A stretch of DNA of 64,000 nt from Acidobacteriota bacterium. Lineage in GTDB: Bacteria > Acidobacteriota > Terriglobia > Terriglobales > Acidobacteriaceae. Numbering within the stretch: the stretch's first letter is position 1; every line of letters begins with the position of its first letter. Both the position numbers and the translations under genes were made by a program. Where the stretch lies: the NCBI GenBank assembly GCA_021846275.1, contig JAJZBZ010000005.1, positions 1 to 64,000 of the forward strand. The letters are read 5' to 3'. The notes below the pieces were generated by a model. It saw nothing but the letters and a program-made list of their open reading frames with translations, had not been told where the DNA came from and did not search any database. This document shows positions 1 through 9,378 of the stretch, piece by piece.

Positions 1-247
1 CGATGGTTTTGAGTTAACAGCCTATTATTCAATTGTTTGAGAGGGTTTTTGACGGGTTACTGGTTTACTATTAACCCGGTTACCCCCCAGGGGGGGTGGT
101 ATTTATTTTCTTGCCAACGAACTTTTGGCGAAATGATTACTGGTTGGTAATTCTTTGCGCCCACCCGAAGCACTGCGCCGGGGCACTGCGCCGGGTGAGT
201 GAAGGACAGTATGGCACAGAGACGAATAATTGCATGCCACGGGATGA
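1..247. other. Non-coding edge of the window
   Basis: I see no convincing gene here. A short open frame on the plus strand has no recognisable content. There is a G/C homopolymer block around 84-99 and a short duplicated motif, gcgccggg, near 176-198. The stretch runs directly into the repeat cluster at 248. Confidence 0.4.
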
Positions 248-425
248 GTGGTCAGGGGTCAGTCGTCAGGGGTCAGGGATGGGCGGTGGAGGCTGACGGG
301 AAAGCAAAAACAAAAGCAGATTCCCTGCGGGAATGACAACAAGAAAAGCAAGGGCAACGGTGATGCTGGCGACTGATCCCTGACCCCTGACTCCTGACGA
401 CTGATCCCTGACGACTGATCCCTCA
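248..425. repeat. Heptamer array pair flanking a palindromic repeat
   Basis: Positions 248-288 hold degenerate GTCAGNN heptamers. Positions 366-425 hold the complementary CTGACNN form. Between them, about 314-355, lies the family B repeat with the palindromic core TTCCC-TGC-GGGAA. The two heptamer arms are inverted relative to each other and could fold into one long imperfect hairpin. The same elements recur from 34.6 to 52.9 kb. The cluster abuts the 3' end of the minus-strand regulator at 446. Confidence 0.8.
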
Positions 426-445
426 TGACAGGCTTCCTGCCGGGG

Positions 446-1561
446 TTAGTCGGTGAGAGGGGATTTGCCGGCCAGGAGGCGGTAGAGGGTGGAGCGGCTG
501 ATGCCGAGCTGGCGGGCGGCGCGGAGTTTGTTGCCGCGGTAGAGGTCGAGGGTGCGCTGGATGTGGCGCTGGATGACGGTGTCGAGGGAGAGATCGGCGG
601 GGTGGTCGTCGAGGGAGATGGCGGCGTTGGTGGTGATGGGCTGCGGCACGGGGCGCGTGACGGGCAGGTCGAAGCGATCGGCGGCGAGCTGGCCGTCGGT
701 GGTGGCAAGGATGGCGGATTCGAGCTGGCTGGAGAGTTCGCGGACGTTGCCGGGCCACCCGTGCTGGAGCAGGCGCGGCAAGGCTCCGGGAGCGAGCGCG
801 GCGGGCGGGCGGTGGTAGCGGCGGCAGATGCGGGCGATGAGGGCCTGGGTGAGCGCGGCGATGTCTTCGCGGTGGTCGCGCAGGGGCGGCAGCGAGAAAC
901 GGACGGCGCTGAGGCGGAAGGCAAGATCGGCGAGGTAGAGTCCCTGGGCGGCGAGATGGCGCAGAGAGGCGTGAGAGGCGACGAGGAGCTGGAAGCCGGG
1001 GATGGAGCGGTTGGGGGAATTTTGATCGGCGGGATTCCGGTCGGCAGGATTCCGGTCGGCAGGATTCCGGTCGGCAGGATTTCGGTCTTCGAGGGTTTTG
1101 AGGAGATGGAGCAGCAGCGCCTGGCCGGTGGGGCTGAGGTGGTCGGCTCGTTCCAGATAGAGTGAACCGCGCAGGGCGTCGGGTTCCGGGTCGGAGGCGA
1201 GCCACTGCGAGGCGTCGGCGCGGCGAAAGGGCTGAGCGGCGACCGAGGAGCGGTGGTGGAGGGTGAGTGCGAGGAGATGTTTGCCGGTGCCGGATTCGCC
1301 CTCGAAGCTGGCCAGGGGCGTGAGCGGGCCGACGGCCTGAAGCTGGAGCAGGAGGCGGCGCATGGTGCTGCCGATGGCGATGAATTCGGGTGGGGCGGCG
1401 AGTTCCGCGGATGAGGCCGGCGGCTGTTGGCCGGGAGTTTGCGTGCTGGCGGTTGGCGGGATGGGATCGGGCGTGGCGAGGCGGTAGCCGAGGGCGTAGG
1501 GTCGGGCGGACGGGATGGCGGCGGATTTGAGCATTGCGAGCGCCTCGGAACGACGGGCCAC
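446..1561 (-). CDS. Degenerate sigma-54-activator-like AAA+ regulator with Fis-type HTH
   Basis: The 371-residue protein has the architecture of a bacterial enhancer-binding protein without a receiver domain. A variable N-terminus is followed by an AAA+ core and a C-terminal Fis-like helix-turn-helix (KLRAARQLGISRSTLYRLL). Walker A is intact (GESGTGK, near residue 90). The GAFTGA loop that contacts sigma-54 in true activators is absent. The Walker B position reads LYLERADHL instead of an LFLDE-type motif. The arginine-finger segment is only partly kept (ADLAFRL), and the sensor region reads LLVASHASL. An in-frame NPADR tandem repeat interrupts the core where the insertion loop would be followed by sensor I. 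The start is GTG. It may be a DNA-binding regulator that no longer remodels sigma-54 holoenzyme. The family assignment is firm; the loss of activity is inferred. Confidence 0.8.
   Translation of the reverse strand: MARRSEALAMLKSAAIPSARPYALGYRLATPDPIPPTASTQTPGQQPPASSAELAAPPEFIAIGSTMRRLLLQLQAVGPLTPLASFEGESGTGKHLLALTLHHRSSVAAQPFRRADASQWLASDPEPDALRGSLYLERADHLSPTGQALLLHLLKTLEDRNPADRNPADRNPADRNPADQNSPNRSIPGFQLLVASHASLRHLAAQGLYLADLAFRLSAVRFSLPPLRDHREDIAALTQALIARICRRYHRPPAALAPGALPRLLQHGWPGNVRELSSQLESAILATTDGQLAADRFDLPVTRPVPQPITTNAAISLDDHPADLSLDTVIQRHIQRTLDLYRGNKLRAARQLGISRSTLYRLLAGKSPLTD
1024..1083. repeat. In-frame 15-bp tandem repeat (four units)
   Basis: Four near-perfect 15-bp units (ggtcggcaggattcc type) lie inside the AAA+ regulator gene and encode repeated NPADR pentapeptides. 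The length is a multiple of three, so copy-number change would keep the frame. Confidence 0.9.
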
Positions 1562-1721
1562 GAGTCGGGCAGAAGCGCGCAGGCGCGGGACTGGTCCGGC
1601 GGAATGAGCCTGTGGAGCTTATCGGCGGGTGAGGCGGGAAGTTGAGGCGGGAAATGGAGATGCGGGCGGGGAGTGGCGGTTTTGGATGGGAATGCGACGG
1701 GAGGCGCGGGTGAAAAACGGG

Positions 1722-1746
1722 AAAAGCCGCCGGATGGGCGGCTTTT
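1722..1746 (-). terminator. Rho-independent terminator after the ABC ATPase gene
   Basis: A perfect inverted repeat AAAAGCCGCC / GGCGGCTTTT surrounds a 5-nt loop. The A/T flanks give a T run on either strand. It lies 80 bp beyond the stop of the minus-strand ATPase gene and upstream of the regulator's start, so the likely role is ending the efflux operon. Confidence 0.75.
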
Positions 1747-1826
1747 CCGTTTGGGTAGGGCTGAGCGGGGAGGGTGAAAGCCGAGGGAATGCGGGGCTTG
1801 ATGGGTGCCACGCCGGAGCCGGATGG

Positions 1827-2573
1827 CTAACGGCGGTGGCGTTTGGAGGGTTCGTCGGAGGCGATTTCGCCGTCGCGGATGTGGACGACGCGATGGGCGT
1901 ATTCGGCGATGTCCGGCTCGTGGGTGACGAGGACGATGGTGTTTCCGCGGGCGTGGAGTTCGTCGAAGAGGGCCATGATTTCGATGCCGGTTTTGGAGTC
2001 GAGGTTTCCGGTTGGCTCGTCGGCGAGGATGATGGAGGGGCTGTTGATGAGGGCGCGTGCGATGGCGACGCGCTGGCGCTGTCCGCCGGAGAGTTCGTTG
2101 GGTTTGTGGTGCATGCGGGTGTCGAGGTTGACGGCGCGGAGTGCTTCCTTGGCGCGTTCGACGCGCTCGGCGGCGGGTGTGCCGTTGTAGATGAGCGGGA
2201 GTTCGACGTTGTGGAGGGCGCTGGCGCGGGCCAGCAGGTTGAAGGTCTGGAAGACGAAGCCGATTTCCTTGTTGCGGATGCGGGCCAGTTCGTCGTCGTC
2301 GAGCTGGCTGACGAGGTGGTTGTTGAGCCAGTACTCGCCCTTGGTGGGGGAATCGAGGCAGCCGATGATGTTCATGAAGGTGGATTTTCCGGAGCCGGAT
2401 GGACCCATGATGGCGACGTATTCGTTGCGGCGGATGTGCAGGGAGATGCCGCGCAGGGCGCTGACCTGCTGTTCGGAACCCATGTCGTAGGTCTTCCAGA
2501 GGTCTTTGACGGCGATCATGTGGTGAGCGGGCGCCTCGGCGGTGAGCGTCGCGGTCTGGCTTTGTTCATCCAT
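1827..2573 (-). CDS. ABC transporter ATP-binding protein (MacB/LolD type)
   Basis: This is a 248-residue nucleotide-binding subunit of the MacB/LolD class. Walker A GPSGSGKS is at 57-64, Q-loop FVFQTFNLL near 107-114, signature LSGGQ at 161-165, Walker B IILADEP at 181-187 and the H-loop in VTHEPD. All motifs are intact. The membrane-spanning permease is not next to it, so it must be supplied elsewhere. It lies downstream of the HlyD/MacA-like adaptor gene in the same direction, separated by about 160 bp. Together they suggest a tripartite efflux or lipoprotein/peptide export system. Residues 1-18 are a short non-conserved leader; a second methionine at 19 is a possible start. Confidence 0.93.
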   Translation of the reverse strand: MDEQSQTATLTAEAPAHHMIAVKDLWKTYDMGSEQQVSALRGISLHIRRNEYVAIMGPSGSGKSTFMNIIGCLDSPTKGEYWLNNHLVSQLDDDELARIRNKEIGFVFQTFNLLARASALHNVELPLIYNGTPAAERVERAKEALRAVNLDTRMHHKPNELSGGQRQRVAIARALINSPSIILADEPTGNLDSKTGIEIMALFDELHARGNTIVLVTHEPDIAEYAHRVVHIRDGEIASDEPSKRHRR

Positions 2574-2735
2574 GCGAGGGAATCCTTCTGGTGGTTGATG
2601 GCAATGGAGCGAAGTACGCGGCGCGGGCGGAGAATGTTCCGGCGGGCGGCTGGAGCGGGGAGGGTGCGGGATGGAGCGGCTTGTGGGCGGTCATGAATCC
2701 CCTCACAGGGGTTGAGTTTTGCCGTGCGACTCCTG

Positions 2736-4103
2736 TCAGGATGTGGGCAGAGCGGCGGCTGTCGTGTCGCGTTTGAGCAAGGCTCCGTTTTTGAGCGTTC
2801 GGAGGGTGGTGAAGGGTCCGGTGACCAACTCCTGGCCCTCGTTGAGTCCGCTGACGACCTCCATGTCGGTGGCTCCGGTGATGCCGGTCGAGACGGGGGT
2901 GAAGACGGCGCGGAGTTTGCCGTTGAAGTTTTTGACGACGAAGACGCCCTGAACGGGATCGGGCGTTTTGGCTCCGGGCACAGGCGGGATGGGCTTTCCG
3001 CTGGCGTCGAGCTTGCTGGGCGAGCGGTTGACGAGCGCCTGGATGGGCAGGGTGAGGATGTTGGATTTGTGGGCGGTGGTGATTTTGGCGGTCGTCGAAA
3101 AGCCGGGACGGAGTTCGTCGAGGTTGGGCTGGTTGGGGTCGAGGGTGACGATGACTTTGAAGTCCTTGGCCTCTTCGGTGCCGGTGGTGCTTTGCGAGGT
3201 GGCGACGCCGGTGGAGCGGAGCAGCGCCTGATCGCCGACGAGGGTGACCTTGCCGGTGAAGGTGCGGTTGGGCAGGGCATCGACGGTGATCTGAGCGGGC
3301 TGGCCGATGGCGACGTTGACGATGTCGGTTTCGTCCACCTTGACCTCGGCGGTGATGACGCTCATGTCGGCGAGGGTCATGAGGGTGGAGCCTTCGGCGT
3401 TCTGGATGCCGACGACGACGGTTTCGCCGAGGCGGACGGGAAGGTTGGTGACGATGCCGTCAAAGGGAGCGACGGAGACGGTTTTGTTGAGCGCGTCCTG
3501 GTCGAAGCGGAGGGTGGCGACGTTGTTGGTGACCTTGGCGCGTGCGGACTCGGTTTGCGCGTGGGCCTGGGCGAGCGCGGCCTTGTTCTGGTCGAGCGTG
3601 GCGACGGCCAGGTCGTAGGCGGCCTTTTTGGCGTCGTAATCCTGCCTGGCGATGAGCTGATCCTTGAAGAGCGCCTGGGCGCGCTGCCAGTCGAAGGTCT
3701 TCTGCTCAAGATCAGCCTGGGCGTGGACGATGTTGGCCTTGGCGGTGTTTTCGGCGGCGACGAAGGAGGCAACATCGGTTTTGGCGGAGGCGATGGCGGC
3801 CTGCTGCGCCTGGACGTTGGACTCGGGCTGGACGTTTTCCACGCGGGCGATGACTTCGCCGGTGTGGACGTGGTCGCCCTCCTTGACGTTCAGCTCGACG
3901 ATGCGGCCGAAGGCGGTGGCGCCGACGTTGACGTAGGTTTTGGGCTTGATCTGTCCGGTGCCGCTGATGATGGTGGAGAGATCCTGACGGGTGACCTTTG
4001 CGGTGAGCACCTTGGTGTAGCCGGATTCGGCCTTGACGACCATGAAGGTGACGAGGCCGGCAACCGCAAGAAGGGCAAGCACAATTCCGAAAATTTTTTT
4101 CAT
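2736..4103 (-). CDS. HlyD/MacA-family periplasmic adaptor protein
   Basis: This is a membrane-fusion protein of about 455 residues that links an inner-membrane exporter to an outer-membrane channel. It starts with an N-terminal signal-anchor (MKKIFGIVLALLAVAGLVTF). A biotinyl-lipoyl half follows (VELNVKEGDHVHTGEVIARV), then a long coiled-coil hairpin rich in Ala and Gln (residues about 85-190), the second lipoyl half (VSVAPFDGIVTNLPVRLGE), a beta-barrel domain and a membrane-proximal domain with a proline-rich insertion. I chose the ATG at 4103 because the signal-anchor begins there; an upstream in-frame ATG at 4148 adds 15 residues without obvious function. The ATPase gene follows it. Confidence 0.92.
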   Translation of the reverse strand: MKKIFGIVLALLAVAGLVTFMVVKAESGYTKVLTAKVTRQDLSTIISGTGQIKPKTYVNVGATAFGRIVELNVKEGDHVHTGEVIARVENVQPESNVQAQQAAIASAKTDVASFVAAENTAKANIVHAQADLEQKTFDWQRAQALFKDQLIARQDYDAKKAAYDLAVATLDQNKAALAQAHAQTESARAKVTNNVATLRFDQDALNKTVSVAPFDGIVTNLPVRLGETVVVGIQNAEGSTLMTLADMSVITAEVKVDETDIVNVAIGQPAQITVDALPNRTFTGKVTLVGDQALLRSTGVATSQSTTGTEEAKDFKVIVTLDPNQPNLDELRPGFSTTAKITTAHKSNILTLPIQALVNRSPSKLDASGKPIPPVPGAKTPDPVQGVFVVKNFNGKLRAVFTPVSTGITGATDMEVVSGLNEGQELVTGPFTTLRTLKNGALLKRDTTAAALPTS

Positions 4104-4312
4104 AGGCGCAGGAAACTGCTCTGGAATCTCCTGTTTCAGTGTACGCAATCTTTTGTCGGAGGGTTCCCGGATGCGAGGGACGAGCGCGAAGGAGTCGTAG
4201 AAGAGCCGCGGACGGGTGACGTTTTTCGCGCGGGAGGGTCAAAAAGCGGAGAAGCTTCTTGTCCGGCGCGGCGTGAGCCAATACAATGTAGGCTTGCAGG
4301 AGTAGTGGCCAG

Positions 4313-6139
4313 ATGGGCATGAACAGGGATGAAGCGATTCGGGGATTCCGGTTGGAAGCGCGGCAGGGAATGGCGGGCGCGGCGGCGTGCGGAGCCGCGT
4401 GGATGGGGCGCTTGCCGGGTCTGGCGCTGGTTCTGATGCTGGTTCTGATGCTGGCTGGTGGAGCGGCGGCGCTGGCGCAGCAGCAGCAGACGGCGGACAA
4501 CACTCCGCCGAGCAGCGATAACAGCGCGCAGAGCGGGCAGCAGACGAGCGACCCGCTGGACCGGCCGCTGAGCGACAAGGAAAAGTTTCGCATGCTGAAG
4601 CAGGAGCGGAACGAGCTGAGCGGCGCGTACAAGACGTGGCTGACGCAGGATGTGGCGTACATCATCACGCCGGAAGAGGAACGCGCGTTCAAGAGCCTGG
4701 GCAACGACGAAGAGCGGGACGCGTTCATGGAGCAGTTCTGGCAGCGGCGGAATCCGAATCCGGATTCGCCGGACAATGAGTTTCGCGAGGAGCACTATCG
4801 GCGGATTGCGTACGCGAACGAGCATTTTGCGGCGGGCAAGCCGGGATGGCGGACGGATCGCGGACGGATATACATTACGTGGGGTCCGCCGGATTCGATC
4901 GACGCGCATCCTTCGGGCGGGTCGTATCAGAGGCCGATGAGCGAGGGCGGCGGCGAGACGGAGACGTATCCGTTCGAGGTCTGGCACTATCGCTATCTGG
5001 CGGGCGTGGGCGACAACATCGATATTGAGTTTGTGGATTCGTGCCAGTGCGGCGATTACCACTTCACGCTGGACCGATCGGAGAAGGACGCGCTGCTGCA
5101 TGTTCCGGGCGCGGGGTTGACGCTCTACGAGGAGATGGGCCAGGCGAAGAAGGCGGATCGATTCAAGGGCGGAATGGAGAATCTGGGCAACGGGCCGCTG
5201 GGACAGGGCGACCAGTCGAAGGAGTTTGACCGCCTGGAGACGGCGGCGAAGCTGTTTGCACCGCCACCGATCAAGTTCCGAGACCTGGACTCGTTCATCT
5301 CCGAGCACAAGATTCTGACGGGGCCGATCTTTCCGTTTGACGTGCGGACGGATTATGTGCGCGTGACGCAGGATACGATGCTGGTGCCGATCACGCTGCA
5401 GATCAAGAACAAGGACGTGACCTTCGTGACCAAGGACGGAGTTTCGCACGGGGTGGTGGAGATCGAGGGACGGGTTTCGACGATCACCGATCACGCGGTG
5501 CAGACGTTTGAGGACACGGTGGAGATCACCCAGCCGGCGGAGCTGCTGAACGGGACGATGCAGCGGAGTTCGGTTTACTGGAAGGCGCTCCCGCTGGTGC
5601 CGGGGATGTATCGGCTGGACATTGCGATCAAGGACGTGAATAACAAGGATCATGTGGGCATCTATGCGCGGAGCCTGGTGGTGCCGCGATTTGACGACGA
5701 CAAGCTGGAGACCTCGTCGATGATCCTGGCCGACAAGATGGAGCAGGTGCCGTCGCAGTCGATTGGCACGGGGAACTTCATCATCGGCAACACGTTCATC
5801 CGACCGCGCGTGAGCACCAGCCCGGTGGCTCCGGTGAGCTTTACGCGGGGCCAGAGCCTGAACTGCTGGATGCAGGTCTACAATCTGGGAATCAACGACA
5901 AGACGAAGAGCAACGAAGCGACGGTGACCTACGAGATTCAGGACGGGGCGACGGACAAGGTGCTGCTGGCGACGAGCGAGCAGTCCAAGGACATGAGCGC
6001 GCACAGCGACCAGTTGACAATGGAGCGCTCGGTTCCGCTGGCCGGGTTGCAGCCTGGCAAGTACAAGATGACGATCATGGTGAACGACGCGATCAGCAAG
6101 CAGCAGGTGACGCGAAGCGTTCCCTTCGTCGTGCAGTAA
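4313..6139 (+). CDS. GWxTD domain-containing secreted protein
   Basis: The 608-residue protein has an N-terminal hydrophobic segment (LPGLALVLMLVLMLAGGAAALA) consistent with a Sec signal. A Gln/Ser-rich linker follows. The diagnostic GWRTDRGRIYITWGPPDSID stretch near residues 180-200 defines the GWxTD domain, a family of unknown function common in Acidobacteriota and Bacteroidota. The C-terminal half looks like beta-rich Ig-like modules (about residues 340-605). Upstream, 4302-4305 supplies a ribosome-binding site. It is divergent from the efflux operon and followed 60 bp on by another exported protein. Its location is probably periplasmic or cell surface; the molecular role is unknown. Confidence 0.85.
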   Translation: MGMNRDEAIRGFRLEARQGMAGAAACGAAWMGRLPGLALVLMLVLMLAGGAAALAQQQQTADNTPPSSDNSAQSGQQTSDPLDRPLSDKEKFRMLKQERNELSGAYKTWLTQDVAYIITPEEERAFKSLGNDEERDAFMEQFWQRRNPNPDSPDNEFREEHYRRIAYANEHFAAGKPGWRTDRGRIYITWGPPDSIDAHPSGGSYQRPMSEGGGETETYPFEVWHYRYLAGVGDNIDIEFVDSCQCGDYHFTLDRSEKDALLHVPGAGLTLYEEMGQAKKADRFKGGMENLGNGPLGQGDQSKEFDRLETAAKLFAPPPIKFRDLDSFISEHKILTGPIFPFDVRTDYVRVTQDTMLVPITLQIKNKDVTFVTKDGVSHGVVEIEGRVSTITDHAVQTFEDTVEITQPAELLNGTMQRSSVYWKALPLVPGMYRLDIAIKDVNNKDHVGIYARSLVVPRFDDDKLETSSMILADKMEQVPSQSIGTGNFIIGNTFIRPRVSTSPVAPVSFTRGQSLNCWMQVYNLGINDKTKSNEATVTYEIQDGATDKVLLATSEQSKDMSAHSDQLTMERSVPLAGLQPGKYKMTIMVNDAISKQQVTRSVPFVVQ

Positions 6140-6201
6140 CGGTCTCCTCACGGACAAGGCCAGGCGACGGATCTGGCCGCCGTACAATCGGGCGGTACAG
6201 T

Positions 6202-7983
6202 TTGGAGCATCAGGACGCATCCACGAAAACCAGAGAAGTGAAGCGTACTGTTCCCCAATTCGTTGTTGCGTTTGCTGTGGCCGCGGTTCTCTCGCTGGCG
6301 TCTCAGGATGCCGGGGCGTGGGCCGCGCCAGGCGCGTTGCGGTCGGCGAGCGGATCGGTGGCCGGGCGGGTGAGCAACGTGACCGGACAGCCGCAGATGG
6401 GTGCGCGGGTGGAACTGATGGGGCCGGGTGCGACGCTGGTGGCGCGGGCCTTCACGAACAGTCGGGGATACTACAGTTTTGAACGGGTGATGCCGGGCCG
6501 GTATGCGGTGCGGGCAGCGGCGGCGAGTTATCTGCCGGTGTTGAAGGAAAATCTTCGGGTGCGCAGCGCGACGATCGTGAACATGACTGTGCGCACGATT
6601 GACGACCTGATGCAGTGGACGCCGGAGCCGAGGCGGATTCGCGCCGACGGCGAGGACGACTGGGCGTGGACGCTGCGCTCGGCGGAGACGCGTCCGCTGC
6701 TGCGCTGGCAGGACGACGGGACGCCGGAGCTGGTGGAGAATGGCGCGGCGGAGACGACGGCGGCGGCGCAGCGGCGGCTGAGAGTGGCGATGGGCGCGGG
6801 TCGCGGGCGGTTCGCGCAGAGCGGCGAACAGGTGAACGTGGCGGCTGAGGACGAGATGAGCCACGGACGGACGGCGGTGATGGGTGCGCGGACAGGCACG
6901 TCCGCAGGCACGGCGGCGTGGATGGAGACGATGCTCGGCTTCCGGCAGGAGATGGGCGCGGGTCAGTTGGGCAGCCGGTCGGTGAACACGGTGCTGGCGA
7001 TGCGCAGCGATCCGATGGTGACGACGGGCGGGCAGGCGGGATTGCAGGAGATTGCGCTGCGCGGCTGGGAAAAGATGCAGCTGTTGCAGAGCCTGAATGC
7101 CGAGGCTGGATCGGATCAGGTCTTTCTGCGCATGGGCGACGGAAGCGCGATTGTGGAGGCGATGCCGTTTGCTTCGGTTGAGTTCAGTCGCGGTGCGGGG
7201 ACGCTGGAGTATCGGATGGCGACGGCGCTGCCGGAGGATGGCGGCGCGAGCAAGATTGAGCCGGAGGCGTGGCTGCCGGAGGCGAACGACGCGAATGGGC
7301 AGTTGGCAGTCGAGCACGGCCTGCATCAGGAGCTGGGCTGGCAGACGACGGCGGGACCGGCGCGGATGATGCTGGTGGTGTATGGGGACAGCATTGCGAA
7401 CCCGACGCTGGAGGCTGGCGGACAACTGGCGGGCAATGGCGGGATGGGCCAGTGGATGCTGATGGACGCGGGGAGCGGTGTGCTGCGCGGGGCCGGAATG
7501 GGCTACTCGACGACGGGCGTGGTGGCGCAGGTGGAGAGCAGTATGCCGGGTGGCAATCATGTGCGGCTGAGCTATGCGAGCGGCGACGCGCTGGTGATGC
7601 CGACGATGGCCGTGCCGATGGATATTGTGACGATCATGCGCGGGACGACGGCGCGCCGGGCGCAGATGTATTCGCTGGCGATGTCGGGCGAGATGGACCG
7701 GACGGGAACGCACTGGCGGGCGAGCTATCGCTGGCAGCCGGAGGCGACGGTGACCGAGGTTGCGCCGTTTGCGGTGGACGCGGCGGAGCCGTATCTGAAC
7801 CTGTATCTGCGGCAGCCGGTGGAGGGTCTGCACGACGGCGATGGCGGACGGGTGGCGGTGCTGGTGGACGTGCAGAACCTGCTGGCGCAGGGCTATCAGC
7901 CGTTTGTGACGCTGGATGGTTCGCGGCTGTTTTTTGCGCAGGCGCAGCGGGCGTTTTTCGCCGGGCTGCAGTTCAACTTCTGA
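6202..7983 (+). CDS. Secreted protein with carboxypeptidase-regulatory-like domain
   Basis: The protein has 593 residues. After a hydrophobic signal segment (QFVVAFAVAAVLSLASQDAGA) comes a carboxypeptidase-regulatory-like beta-sandwich (SGSVAGRVSNVTGQPQMGAR to NLRVRSATIVNMTV, about residues 50-130). The rest is a long Gly/Met/Ala-rich region with alternating beta strands that ends in F-N-F, typical of an outer-membrane beta barrel C-terminus. It may be a TonB-receptor-like barrel with a short extracellular repertoire. The longest frame begins at a TTG at 6202. A GTG at 6238 would place the signal peptide closer to the N-terminus and is an equally good start. Its function is unknown beyond outer-membrane localisation, which is inferred. 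Confidence 0.72.
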   Translation: MEHQDASTKTREVKRTVPQFVVAFAVAAVLSLASQDAGAWAAPGALRSASGSVAGRVSNVTGQPQMGARVELMGPGATLVARAFTNSRGYYSFERVMPGRYAVRAAAASYLPVLKENLRVRSATIVNMTVRTIDDLMQWTPEPRRIRADGEDDWAWTLRSAETRPLLRWQDDGTPELVENGAAETTAAAQRRLRVAMGAGRGRFAQSGEQVNVAAEDEMSHGRTAVMGARTGTSAGTAAWMETMLGFRQEMGAGQLGSRSVNTVLAMRSDPMVTTGGQAGLQEIALRGWEKMQLLQSLNAEAGSDQVFLRMGDGSAIVEAMPFASVEFSRGAGTLEYRMATALPEDGGASKIEPEAWLPEANDANGQLAVEHGLHQELGWQTTAGPARMMLVVYGDSIANPTLEAGGQLAGNGGMGQWMLMDAGSGVLRGAGMGYSTTGVVAQVESSMPGGNHVRLSYASGDALVMPTMAVPMDIVTIMRGTTARRAQMYSLAMSGEMDRTGTHWRASYRWQPEATVTEVAPFAVDAAEPYLNLYLRQPVEGLHDGDGGRVAVLVDVQNLLAQGYQPFVTLDGSRLFFAQAQRAFFAGLQFNF

Positions 7984-8090
7984 CGCGGTGCCCGGACGAC
8001 GCATTGTGATATTCTCGAAGTGGCAGCAGGCGGGAAGCACCGCGCGGGATGAGCGGGAGTTTCCAGGTCGCAGCCGAGCATCCTCCTCGT

Positions 8091-8166
8091 GGACCTGTAG
8101 CTCAACTGGCAGAGCATTCGACTCTTAATCGACAGGTTGTGGGTTCGATTCCCACCGGGTCCACCA
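8091..8166 (+). tRNA. tRNA-Lys (anticodon CTT)
   Basis: A full cloverleaf can be drawn. The acceptor GGACCTG pairs with CGGGTCC (one G-T). The D arm is GCTC/GAGC, the anticodon loop CTCTTAA carries CTT, and the T arm is GTGGG-TTCGATT-CCCAC. Discriminator A and an encoded CCA end at 8166. Base pair 27-43 is mismatched. It stands alone, 107 bp after the upstream gene, and the polysaccharide block begins 120 bp further on. Confidence 0.95.
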
Positions 8167-8289
8167 TTCGCATGCAATTCCGCAATTCATGACCGAGCAC
8201 ACCGCGCCGGGTCTGATTCCGCTTGTCTTTCAGCTTCCGTTTGCTGGAGCTTTTCGCCAATTCGCGGGGATTATTTCAACCAATCCCGT

Positions 8290-9378
8290 TCATGCGGGCG
8301 CGGAGAGCTTCGGCGGCCGAGGCATTTTCGGCAGCGCCGCCTGTAGGCAAAGCAGCACGTAAACGAAATAAAAGTAGCGCGGCTGCACGACGAGCGCAAT
8401 TCCCATGATGATGGATCCCAGAGCGGCGAAATACACCAGGTCTGACCGAAGCGTGAGGGTGCGCCTGGCAGCTATGACGACCAGCACAACGAGCGTTGCC
8501 AGGTTATTCGAGAACACGATATAGGAGTTAGCCAAATCGGAAGTGCTGTATGAGTTAACCCATTTGGAGACATTGAGCAGTTCTCCGAAAAAGTTCTCAG
8601 CCACCTTCGGGATCACGGCGATTCCATACAGATAATTCATCTCCAGCGTGTCCAGAAAAGCAGTTGTGTTTGAATTGCTGGCCTCCTCAAAGTGGGCTGC
8701 GAGAGTTTTCGATGCCGCAAGAGGAAGAAGGATGCTGAGCGTGATCAGCAGAAGGACAAGCGTGAAGCGTCGATTTTGACGCCATGGGTTCAGCCGGCTT
8801 TCCACGGCCATGTACAGAAGCAGGACGAGACATACTTCGAATCGATTGAAGAGGGCCAGCAACAGCGAGAGGATGAGTAACACGTAAAATCCATTGCGGC
8901 GCGCAAAAAGGAACAGGGAGAGGATCAGCAAGTCAATAATTTCCTTGTTCACTGACAACAGGCTGATGGTCGTTGTGGCATTGAGTAACAAGAATCCGAG
9001 CAGCGCCGCGAATGAACAGGGAAAGCTTCGTTTCAGGAGATAGAGGGAGAGAAAAAACATCGCATAATCGGCAATCACCATGTAGAAGGTGTTTTTCAGC
9101 AGGAATGCGAGTAAGACCGGCGCCCAAAGAGTATTGGGAAATGAAGCCAGGGCGGCGGATACGGCGGGATCGGGCGTGCCGTCCCGGATGACATCGGCCA
9201 TGTACATGTAAGTTGAGGAATCCGCCGCGATGTGCTGGTCCACGCGCCCGTCAAGCGAGGGAGCCACCCACTGGAAAAACAGGAAGAGCGAGAAAAGCAC
9301 ATAGATCGGCACCAGGATGGCCAGAACAACGGTCTGGATGCGAATGGGCCTGGCTAAAATTTTCACGGGATCAAGCAT
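8290..9378 (-). CDS. Polytopic membrane protein of a polysaccharide cluster (EpsG/Wzy-like?)
   Basis: The protein has about 362 residues and at least nine hydrophobic segments, with short charged loops such as VAPSLDGRVDQHIAADSSTY after the first helix. It has no signature I can name. Its size, topology and place next to a Wzx flippase and Wzz regulator fit an EpsG/Wzy-type polymerase or another polysaccharide membrane component. I chose ATG 9378 because it overlaps the flippase stop codon (ATGCTTGA), a sign of translational coupling. The open frame extends upstream to 9477 without a hydrophobic start. Third-position composition is more A/T-rich than in most neighbours, hinting at acquisition. 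Confidence 0.68.
   Translation of the reverse strand: MLDPVKILARPIRIQTVVLAILVPIYVLFSLFLFFQWVAPSLDGRVDQHIAADSSTYMYMADVIRDGTPDPAVSAALASFPNTLWAPVLLAFLLKNTFYMVIADYAMFFLSLYLLKRSFPCSFAALLGFLLLNATTTISLLSVNKEIIDLLILSLFLFARRNGFYVLLILSLLLALFNRFEVCLVLLLYMAVESRLNPWRQNRRFTLVLLLITLSILLPLAASKTLAAHFEEASNSNTTAFLDTLEMNYLYGIAVIPKVAENFFGELLNVSKWVNSYSTSDLANSYIVFSNNLATLVVLVVIAARRTLTLRSDLVYFAALGSIIMGIALVVQPRYFYFVYVLLCLQAALPKMPRPPKLSAPA

Noticed and set aside
6157-6181. GGCCAG/CTGGCC inverted repeat after the GWxTD gene as terminator
   Set aside because: Only six pairs and no following T run. The next gene starts 20-60 bp on in the same direction.
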